Part shown: piece by piece, positions 56,590-64,000 of the stretch
Position numbering within the stretch: position 1 is the first letter of the stretch
Layout: each line of letters opens with the position of its first letter
DNA from: an uncultured Pelagibacteraceae bacterium
GTDB taxonomy: Bacteria > Pseudomonadota > Alphaproteobacteria > Pelagibacterales > Pelagibacteraceae
DNA: 64,000 nucleotides
Direction: 5' to 3'
NCBI GenBank assembly: GCA_902531175.1
Contig: CACADE010000002.1
Span: 1 to 64,000 of the forward strand
Notes under the pieces: model-generated
Databases searched by the model: none
Told to the model about the DNA's origin: nothing
Seen by the model: only the letters and a program-made list of their open reading frames with translations
Translations under genes and position numbers: made by a program

Positions 56590-58503
56590 ATGGAATATTT
56601 AATATTATTTTTACCTTTAATAGGTTCAATCATAGCGGGTTTCTTTGGCAAAACTATTGGTGATAAATTATCTCAATTCATAACATGTATTTTAGTTTCT
56701 ATTTCAGCATTATTATCTTTGTTCATATTTTTTAAGGTTGTTTCATCAGGATATGAACATAATGCAATTATTGCAACATGGATAAATTCAGGATCTTTAA
56801 ATGTAAATTGGTCAATTAAAGTTGATGCTCTTTCTGCGGTAATGTTAGTCGTGGTTACTCTAGTTTCATCCTTAGTTCATATTTATTCTGTTGGTTACAT
56901 GTCTCACGACTCACATAAACCAAGATTTATGTCCTATCTATCATTATTTACATTCGCTATGTTAACCTTAGTAACATCAGATAATTTTTTGCAATTATTC
57001 TTCGGATGGGAAGGAGTTGGTCTTTGCTCGTATTTTTTAATTGGTTTTTGGTATAAAAAAGAAACTGCTAATGCTGCAGCTATTAAGGCTTTTATAGTAA
57101 ATAGAGTTGGAGACTTTGGTTTTGCATTGGGAATTTTTTTAATATTTTATATTTTTGGCACAGTAAATTATGATGAAGTTTTTATTAAGATACCTGAAAT
57201 AATGGATCAAAAAATAAATTTTCTATCTTTTGAATTTAATACAATAGATTTAATTTGTTTATTACTTTTTATTGGAGCAATGGGAAAATCGGCACAATTT
57301 TTGCTTCATACATGGTTACCAGATGCTATGGAAGGTCCAACACCAGTATCTGCATTAATTCATGCAGCCACAATGGTAACAGCAGGAGTTTTTTTAGTAG
57401 TTAGATGTTCTCCAATTTATGAGTATTCAGAATTAGCTTTGTCTGTAATCACATTAGTTGGAATGACCACAGCTTTTTTCGCAGCTACAGTCGCCTTAGT
57501 GCAAACAGATATAAAAAAAATTATCGCTTATTCAACATGTAGTCAATTGGGATACATGTTTTTTGCAGCAGGTGTAGGTGCGTACAATGTTGCAATGTTT
57601 CATTTATTTACACATGCTTTTTTTAAAGCTTTACTTTTCTTAGGCTCTGGATCAGTAATTCATTCATTTAAAGATGAGCAAGATGTTACTAAGATGGGGG
57701 GAGTATTTAGAAAATTACCTTACACTTATGCATTAATGGTTGTGGGCACCTTAGCTTTAACAGGATTTCCTTTTTTATCAGGTTTTTATTCTAAAGATGC
57801 AATAATTGAATTTGCTTATATAAGTGACACAAAATTTGGAATTTATGCTGCTGGTATAGGCGTACTAACTGCTGTAATGACTTCTATATACTCATGGAGA
57901 TTAATATTTAAAACTTTTCATGGAGATTATAAAAATAAAGATCTTAGTATTGATACAATGCACGAGTCTCCATTAAGCATGATGTTACCTTTAGTATTAT
58001 TAGCCATTGGTGCAATTTTTTCAGGATTTTTATTTAAAGAATTGTTTATAGGTCATGATATAATGTATAATTTTTGGGGAGAATCTATAAAATTTCTAGA
58101 ACCGTTAAGAAAAGAACATCCTCCAACTTGGTTTTTGTTTTTAACTCCTACGTTAGTAGTATTAACAATTCCATTGTCATATTATCTATTTGTTAAAAAT
58201 ACTAAAATCGTAGATGAAATAGTTTCCATAAACATGCCAGTATACATATTTCTCCAAAAAAAATGGTATTTTGACGAATTATACGATCAAATTTTTATTA
58301 AACCTTCAAAAAGTTTTGGAATATTTCTTTGGAAAAAAATTGATGGATTAATAATCGATAAATTTGGACCTGATGGAATTTCAAATTTGGTAAAACTTTT
58401 TTCGTTTAAAGCAGTAAAATTTCAATCAGGTTATATTTATCAGTATGCCTTTATAATGCTTCTAGGTTTTTCAATTCTATTAACTTTATTAATAGTAAAA
58501 TAA
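56590..58503 (+). CDS. nuoL: NADH-quinone oxidoreductase subunit L
   Basis: FFGWEGVGLCSYFLIGFWY; LLHTWLPDAMEGPTPVSALIHAATMVTAGVFLVVR. Confidence 0.98.
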   Translation: MEYLILFLPLIGSIIAGFFGKTIGDKLSQFITCILVSISALLSLFIFFKVVSSGYEHNAIIATWINSGSLNVNWSIKVDALSAVMLVVVTLVSSLVHIYSVGYMSHDSHKPRFMSYLSLFTFAMLTLVTSDNFLQLFFGWEGVGLCSYFLIGFWYKKETANAAAIKAFIVNRVGDFGFALGIFLIFYIFGTVNYDEVFIKIPEIMDQKINFLSFEFNTIDLICLLLFIGAMGKSAQFLLHTWLPDAMEGPTPVSALIHAATMVTAGVFLVVRCSPIYEYSELALSVITLVGMTTAFFAATVALVQTDIKKIIAYSTCSQLGYMFFAAGVGAYNVAMFHLFTHAFFKALLFLGSGSVIHSFKDEQDVTKMGGVFRKLPYTYALMVVGTLALTGFPFLSGFYSKDAIIEFAYISDTKFGIYAAGIGVLTAVMTSIYSWRLIFKTFHGDYKNKDLSIDTMHESPLSMMLPLVLLAIGAIFSGFLFKELFIGHDIMYNFWGESIKFLEPLRKEHPPTWFLFLTPTLVVLTIPLSYYLFVKNTKIVDEIVSINMPVYIFLQKKWYFDELYDQIFIKPSKSFGIFLWKKIDGLIIDKFGPDGISNLVKLFSFKAVKFQSGYIYQYAFIMLLGFSILLTLLIVK

Positions 58504-58504
58504 T

Positions 58505-60001
58505 ATGAATTTTCCAATTCTATCATCATTAATTTTACTTCCAACAATAGGAGCTTTATTTATTTTTTTTGTTAGAACGTCTAATTCTCAATATCAAAGT
58601 AGTAAGCATGTTGCTCTTTTTATTACTTTGGCTAATTTTTTCTTGTCTTTATATCTATGGATTGTTTTTGATAAATCTATAGTTGACTTTCAGTTTGTTG
58701 AAGAAAGAGAATGGATTTCAGGATTTGTTAATTATAAAGTAGGAGTAGATGGGATATCAATTTTATTTATTTTACTTACCACATTTATTACTCCAATTTG
58801 TGTCATAACTGTAAATGCAACTATTAAAAATAGATTAAAAGATTTTTTAATAGCGATCTTGATACTTGAAACATTTATGATTGGTGTTTTTTGCTCGTTG
58901 GACTTAGTTGTATTTTATTTATTTTTTGAAGCCGGTCTTATACCAATGTTTTTAATTATTGGAATATGGGGTGGAGAAAGAAGAGTTTATTCAGCATTTA
59001 AATTCTTTTTATATACTTTGCTAGGTTCGGTTTTAATGTTGGTTGCTATCATATCAATATATTGGATAACTGGTACAACAGATGTCATTAAGTTATATGA
59101 ATTGGGTATCGACGCTAAGTATCAAAATTTATTATGGCTAGCTTTTTTTAGTTCCTTTGCTGTTAAAACACCAATGTGGCCAGTGCATACATGGTTACCA
59201 GATGCTCATGTAGAGGCACCAACTGCTGGTTCAGTTTTACTAGCTGCTATACTTTTAAAAATGGCTGGATATGGATTTATAAGGTTTTCTTTAGGTTTGT
59301 TTCCAGATGCTTCATTATATTTTGTTCCTTTAGTTTACACACTTAGTTTGATAGCGATTATTTATACATCACTAGTAGCCTTAATGCAGGAAGATATGAA
59401 AAAACTAATAGCTTATTCGTCCGTAGCACATATGGGATTTGTAACACTAGGTATTTTCACAATGACACAGCAAGGAATAGAAGGAAGTATCTTCCAAATG
59501 ATAAGTCATGGTTTGGTCTCCGCAGCATTATTTTTATGTGTAGGAGTTGTCTATGATAGACTTCATACAAGACTTATAAATAGGTATGGAGGCTTAGTTT
59601 CTATAATGCCAAAGTATGCAATAGTTTTTATGGTTTTTACTTTGGGAGCCCTTGGATTACCTGGAACAAGCGGTTTTATTGGTGAATTTTTAGTTTTAAT
59701 GGGTACATTTAAAAAGAATGTACTGGTAGCAACGATTGCAAGTCTAGGAGTGATCTTGGGGGCGGCATATATGCTTTGGTTATACAAGAGAATTATCTTT
59801 GGAAAATTAATTAATGAAGATGTAAAAAAAATGGTTGATTTAAAAAGATTTGAAATTGTTACACTATGGCTTTTAGTATTACCAATTATTTTTTTTGGTT
59901 TTTATCCAGAGCCTTTGATTAACTCTATAGAAGTATCAGTAGCAAATATGATAGATATGAATGATTTAGACAAGATTAATAAATTAGCATTAGGCGAATA
60001 A
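58505..60001 (+). CDS. nuoM: NADH-quinone oxidoreductase subunit M
   Basis: YLFFEAGLIPMFLIIGIWGGERRVYSAFKFFLYT; PVHTWLPDAHVEAPTAGSVLLAAILLKMAGYGFIR. Confidence 0.98.
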   Translation: MNFPILSSLILLPTIGALFIFFVRTSNSQYQSSKHVALFITLANFFLSLYLWIVFDKSIVDFQFVEEREWISGFVNYKVGVDGISILFILLTTFITPICVITVNATIKNRLKDFLIAILILETFMIGVFCSLDLVVFYLFFEAGLIPMFLIIGIWGGERRVYSAFKFFLYTLLGSVLMLVAIISIYWITGTTDVIKLYELGIDAKYQNLLWLAFFSSFAVKTPMWPVHTWLPDAHVEAPTAGSVLLAAILLKMAGYGFIRFSLGLFPDASLYFVPLVYTLSLIAIIYTSLVALMQEDMKKLIAYSSVAHMGFVTLGIFTMTQQGIEGSIFQMISHGLVSAALFLCVGVVYDRLHTRLINRYGGLVSIMPKYAIVFMVFTLGALGLPGTSGFIGEFLVLMGTFKKNVLVATIASLGVILGAAYMLWLYKRIIFGKLINEDVKKMVDLKRFEIVTLWLLVLPIIFFGFYPEPLINSIEVSVANMIDMNDLDKINKLALGE

Positions 60002-61416
60002 TGGAAAATCTACAACTTATAATTCCAGAGTTATTTATATCAATAATGATTATGTTTTTATTAATTTTTGGGGTATTTAAAAAAAATAGTTCTCAACTAG
60101 TTTATAATTTAACAACAGTAAGTTTAGTTGCTGCTTTGGCATTAATAATTAATTTAGACACGCAAATTCAATCATCATTATTCAATAATAGTTACAATAT
60201 AGATAGTTTAGCTAGATTTATGAAAATTCTTTTAATTTTGTCTGGGATTTTTGTAATGCTATCATCATCAAAATACATTCAGATTAGTAAAATTAGCAAA
60301 ATTGAATATCCAATTCTTATTTTATGCTCAATCTTAGGTATGATGGTAATGATTAGTTCAAATGATCTTATTGTTTTTTACATGGGATTAGAATTACAAT
60401 CACTTGCATTATATGTGTTAGCATCATTTAATAGAGATAATTTACTATCAACAGAATCTGGATTGAAATATTTTGTTTTAAGTGCTCTTTCATCTGGACT
60501 TTTATTATATGGGTGTTCACTTATTTATGGTTTTTCAGAAACAACTAATTTTAATCAAATTATGATTAATACAAAAGAAATAGAATACGGATTAACTTTT
60601 GGAATAGTATTTATTTTAGTTGGATTAGCTTTTAAAATTTCCGCTGTTCCTTTCCATATGTGGGCTCCTGATGTTTATCAAGGCTCACCAACATCTGTAA
60701 CAGTTTTTTTCGCATTACTTCCAAAAATTGCTGCATTAACAGTATTCATTAGATTTCTATATATTCCTTTTTATGAATTAGGTGATCAGTGGCAAATGAT
60801 AATTATATTTTTGTCTATTGCATCAATGGTATTCGGAGCGATAGCAGCAATTGGTCAAAAAAATCTAAAAAGACTAATAGCCTACAGCTCAATTAGTCAT
60901 ATGGGGTATGCACTCGCAGGTTTATCTACAGGTACGATACAAGGCGTGCAGAGCTCTATTACATATATAACAATTTATCTTGTTATGAATTTAGCATTTT
61001 TTAGTTGTTTGTTTATGCTTAAGCGAAACAACGAATATTATGAGAATATAGATGATTTATCGGGTCTTTCAAAAAATCATCCCTTATTGTCATTATCATT
61101 GCTTGTTGTGCTATTCTCTTTGGCGGGAATACCACCACTAGCTGGTTTTTTTGCAAAATTTTATATTTTTGTGGCTGTAATAAATGAAAAAATGTATTTT
61201 TTAGCAATAGTTGGACTGCTAGCAACAGTAATCGCTGCTTTTTATTATTTAAGAATAATCAAAATAATATATTTCGACCCAGAAAAAGAGAGATTTGAAT
61301 CGAAACATAATTTAGGTTTAAAATTTACACTAGTAGCATCAACTTTTTTCATTCTTGCTTACTTTATTTATCCAAGTGGAATAGTAGATATAATTTCACA
61401 AATAAACATTAATTAA
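60001..61416 (+). CDS. nuoN: NADH-quinone oxidoreductase subunit N
   Basis: YMGLELQSLALYVLASF; VPFHMWAPDVYQGSPTSVTVFFALLPKIAAL. Confidence 0.97.
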   Translation: MENLQLIIPELFISIMIMFLLIFGVFKKNSSQLVYNLTTVSLVAALALIINLDTQIQSSLFNNSYNIDSLARFMKILLILSGIFVMLSSSKYIQISKISKIEYPILILCSILGMMVMISSNDLIVFYMGLELQSLALYVLASFNRDNLLSTESGLKYFVLSALSSGLLLYGCSLIYGFSETTNFNQIMINTKEIEYGLTFGIVFILVGLAFKISAVPFHMWAPDVYQGSPTSVTVFFALLPKIAALTVFIRFLYIPFYELGDQWQMIIIFLSIASMVFGAIAAIGQKNLKRLIAYSSISHMGYALAGLSTGTIQGVQSSITYITIYLVMNLAFFSCLFMLKRNNEYYENIDDLSGLSKNHPLLSLSLLVVLFSLAGIPPLAGFFAKFYIFVAVINEKMYFLAIVGLLATVIAAFYYLRIIKIIYFDPEKERFESKHNLGLKFTLVASTFFILAYFIYPSGIVDIISQININ

Positions 61417-61934
61417 TGAAACTCAAAATATATTCTTATAAGGGTGTCAAAAGCACTAATGATACAGCAATAAGATTAATCAAAAAAAATATAAAACAAG
61501 GTATAGTTACAAGCGATATCCAGACTAATGGAAAAGGACAAAGAGGAAAAAAATGGGTTTCAAGAAGAGGAAATCTTTTTATTTCAATTTTTTTTCCTAT
61601 AAGAAAAAGCTTAAATTTAACAAAAATTACATTTTCAAATCTTAAAATAATAAAAAATATTTTAAAAAATATTGTTCCATATAAAATCAATATTAAACTA
61701 CCGAATGATTTAAAAATAATGAACAAAAAGGTATGTGGAATACTACAAGAAATAATTTATTATAATGAAATTAAATTTCTAATTATTGGAGTAGGTATTA
61801 ATATAAAAAGTAGTCCAATAATAAAAGAATATGAAACAACTTATATAAATAAATATAATAATAAAATTAACAAAAATAAAATAATAAATTTTATAAAAAA
61901 TAACTTCGAAAAAAAATATTCTTATTATGCTTAA
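61416..61934 (+). CDS. birA: Biotin-[acetyl-CoA-carboxylase] ligase, minimal catalytic form
   Basis: TSDIQTNGKGQRGKKWVSRRGNLFIS; KLPNDLKIMNKKVCGILQE; IGVGINIKSSP; position nuoN-birA-coaX. Confidence 0.85.
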   Translation: MKLKIYSYKGVKSTNDTAIRLIKKNIKQGIVTSDIQTNGKGQRGKKWVSRRGNLFISIFFPIRKSLNLTKITFSNLKIIKNILKNIVPYKINIKLPNDLKIMNKKVCGILQEIIYYNEIKFLIIGVGINIKSSPIIKEYETTYINKYNNKINKNKIINFIKNNFEKKYSYYA

Positions 61935-62682
61935 TTTTTACATTATAGGAGATATTGGAAATACTGATATAAAAATCTGCGTATACAAAAATAAAAATAT
62001 TGTCAAAAAAATCAGACTTTCTACAAATAAAGTGAATTTAAAATATTTAAAAAAAAATTTAAATATTTTGAGAAAATATGATAAAAAATTAAAGCAAATT
62101 TTATTTTGTTCCGTTGTACCAAATTGTTACAAAAAAATTAAAAATTATTTTAAATTATATTTTAATACAAGTTGTAATGAGCTAAAAAATCTTAATTTAA
62201 GTAAATTATTAAGTATAAAAGTTAATAGAAAACAAATTGGTTCTGATAGACTGGCTAATGCAATATCAGTAATCGACAATAAAAATAATTATATTGTAGT
62301 AGATTTTGGAACAGCAACTAATTTTGATGTAATTTCAGCAAATAGTTATAACGGAGGAGTAATTGCTCCTGGAATAAATCTATCATTAGTAAATTTATCT
62401 AAAAAAGCATCTTTAATACCTAGTGTAAAACTTAAAAAATCGAACAACGTTTTAGGTAAAAATACTATAAGTGCAATTAATTCAGGATTTTTCTTCGGTT
62501 ATACTGGTCTGATTGACAATATAATTCATTCCATTATTAAACAAACCAAAAAAAAATATAAAATAATATTTACTGGTGGACTAGCAAAAATGTTTAAAAA
62601 TTCTTTAAAACTTAAAGTAAAAATAAGGACTAATTTAACTACTGATGGAGTTTTAAAGGCTGCTATGTGTTTAAATAGATGA
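61927..62682 (+). CDS. coaX: Type III pantothenate kinase
   Basis: IGDIGNTDIKICVYKN; QIGSDRLANAISVID; VVDFGTATNFDVIS; GGVIAPGINLS. Confidence 0.93.
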   Translation: MLNFYIIGDIGNTDIKICVYKNKNIVKKIRLSTNKVNLKYLKKNLNILRKYDKKLKQILFCSVVPNCYKKIKNYFKLYFNTSCNELKNLNLSKLLSIKVNRKQIGSDRLANAISVIDNKNNYIVVDFGTATNFDVISANSYNGGVIAPGINLSLVNLSKKASLIPSVKLKKSNNVLGKNTISAINSGFFFGYTGLIDNIIHSIIKQTKKKYKIIFTGGLAKMFKNSLKLKVKIRTNLTTDGVLKAAMCLNR

Positions 62683-64000
62683 AAGATGAATTAATTTTTT
62701 GCCCTTTAGGTGGATCTGGAGAAATTGGAATGAATATGAATTTATTCGCCTATGGAAATCCAGATAATAGAAAATGGATAATTGTAGATATAGGAGTTAC
62801 TTTTGCAGATGATGCAATTCCAGGTGTTGATTTAATATATCCCGACCCTGGATTTATTGTTGACAAAAAAGATGACTTATTAGGTATTGTTTTAACCCAT
62901 GCACATGAAGATCATATTGGTGCAATTGCTCATATATGGCCAAAACTAAGATGTAAAATATTTGCTACTCCATTTACATCGGTTTTAATTTTAGAAAAAT
63001 TTAAGGAAAAAAAAATTGATGTAACAGGATATCTAGAAGTTGTTCAATTAAATAGCATTGTAGATTTAAGTCCTTTTAAAATTGAATTTGTTACATTAAC
63101 ACATTCTATACTAGAACCTAATGGACTAAAAATTGAAACACCTGTAGGAAATATATTACACACTGGAGATTGGAAGTGTGATCCAGATCCATTAACTGGA
63201 GACAATATGAATTCAATAAGACTCAAAGAAATTGGCGAAGAAGGCGTTTTGACAATGATATGTGACTCAACAAATGTGTTTAGTGCAGGAAGAGCAGGAT
63301 CTGAGCTGGATGTAAGAAAAAATATGCTAAAGATAATGGAAAGATTAAAGAAAAGAATAATTATTACGTCTTTTGCTTCAAATGTAGCTAGAATGGAGTC
63401 AGCCTTTTATTGTGCCGAAAAAACAGGTAGGCAAATTTCTTTGGTGGGCCGTTCAATGCATAGAATTTATAAAGCTGCTAGGCAATGTGGTTACTTGCAA
63501 AATGTTATTGAACCACTTGATGCTAGAGATGCAAAAAATATCTCAAGAGAAAAAATTGTTTACTTATGTACTGGTAGCCAAGGAGAGCCAATGGGCGCAA
63601 TGAACCGTATTTCAAATTATACGCATCCAGATGTTTTTGTTGAGAGAGGAGACGCAGTTATATTTTCTTCAAAAATTATTCCAGGTAATGAAAAAAAATT
63701 ATACAAACTTCACAATCAATTAGTCAGAGAAGGTATAGAAGTAATTTCTGAAGATAGTGAATTTATTCATGTATCAGGACATCCGAATAGAGAAGATTTA
63801 AAGGATATGTATGACTGGATAAAACCAAGATCAGTCATACCTGTTCATGGTGAACATAGACATATGATTGAACACATAAATTTTGCTAAAGAAATGCAAG
63901 TACCATATCCTGTTAGAGTAGAAAATGGTGATATAGTTAGAATTTATCCAGGTGATAAACCTGAAGTATATGATAAAGCTCCAAGTGGAAGACTTTACGT
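62679..64000 (+). CDS. rnj: Ribonuclease J family MBL-fold ribonuclease, 3' truncated by window edge
   Basis: ATG at 62679 overlaps coaX stop; CPLGGSGEIGMNMNLFAYG, VLTHAHEDHIGAI, VHGEHRHM in an open frame to the window end. Confidence 0.93.
   Translation, partial: MKDELIFCPLGGSGEIGMNMNLFAYGNPDNRKWIIVDIGVTFADDAIPGVDLIYPDPGFIVDKKDDLLGIVLTHAHEDHIGAIAHIWPKLRCKIFATPFTSVLILEKFKEKKIDVTGYLEVVQLNSIVDLSPFKIEFVTLTHSILEPNGLKIETPVGNILHTGDWKCDPDPLTGDNMNSIRLKEIGEEGVLTMICDSTNVFSAGRAGSELDVRKNMLKIMERLKKRIIITSFASNVARMESAFYCAEKTGRQISLVGRSMHRIYKAARQCGYLQNVIEPLDARDAKNISREKIVYLCTGSQGEPMGAMNRISNYTHPDVFVERGDAVIFSSKIIPGNEKKLYKLHNQLVREGIEVISEDSEFIHVSGHPNREDLKDMYDWIKPRSVIPVHGEHRHMIEHINFAKEMQVPYPVRVENGDIVRIYPGDKPEVYDKAPSGRLY

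Noticed and set aside
1-64000. CRISPR arrays, IS elements, prophage or defence islands
   Set aside because: No regularly spaced repeats, transposase/integrase, phage structural or defence-type genes were seen; the coding content is ordinary metabolic and housekeeping genes.

Overview
The window is about 64 kb of AT-rich, tightly packed bacterial chromosome. It looks like a streamlined alphaproteobacterium of the SAR11/Pelagibacterales type. That assignment is an inference from base composition, small gaps, many 1-4 nt gene overlaps and the order tig-clpP-clpX-lon-tRNAs-nuoA..N-birA-coaX-rnj; no search was run. Main blocks: (1) the 3' part of an FG-GAP/ASPIC-UnbV protein, then small secreted or orphan proteins; (2) a TRAP transporter (dctPQM) with enoyl-CoA hydratase and a family III CoA-transferase, facing a FAD/Fe-S 2-hydroxyacid dehydrogenase and an enolase-superfamily enzyme; (3) a minus-strand catabolic cluster (M24 hydrolase, MhpD-like hydratase, M23 peptidase, SDR, TerC, GMC oxidoreductase) divergent from a second, TakP-like TRAP transporter, an NCS1 permease and a Zn-alcohol dehydrogenase; (4) an organophosphate/glycerol-3-phosphate region: glpD divergent from ugpB-ugpA-ugpE-ugpE'-ugpC-GDPD-DUF1868-like, then a UshA-like 5'-nucleotidase, glpK and a secreted histidine phosphatase; (5) tRNA-Leu, tig, clpP, clpX, lon, tRNA-Val, tRNA-Asp; (6) a complete 14-gene complex I operon followed by birA, coaX and the start of RNase J. 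I saw no phage, IS, CRISPR or recognisable defence system. The best second-look items are the tandem ugpE paralogs, the hairpin between the binding-protein gene and the permease genes in all three binding-protein transporters, the phosphoester-scavenging module with a 2H phosphoesterase, a Cys-rich secreted orphan, and small membrane-protein ORFs missing from the ORF track.
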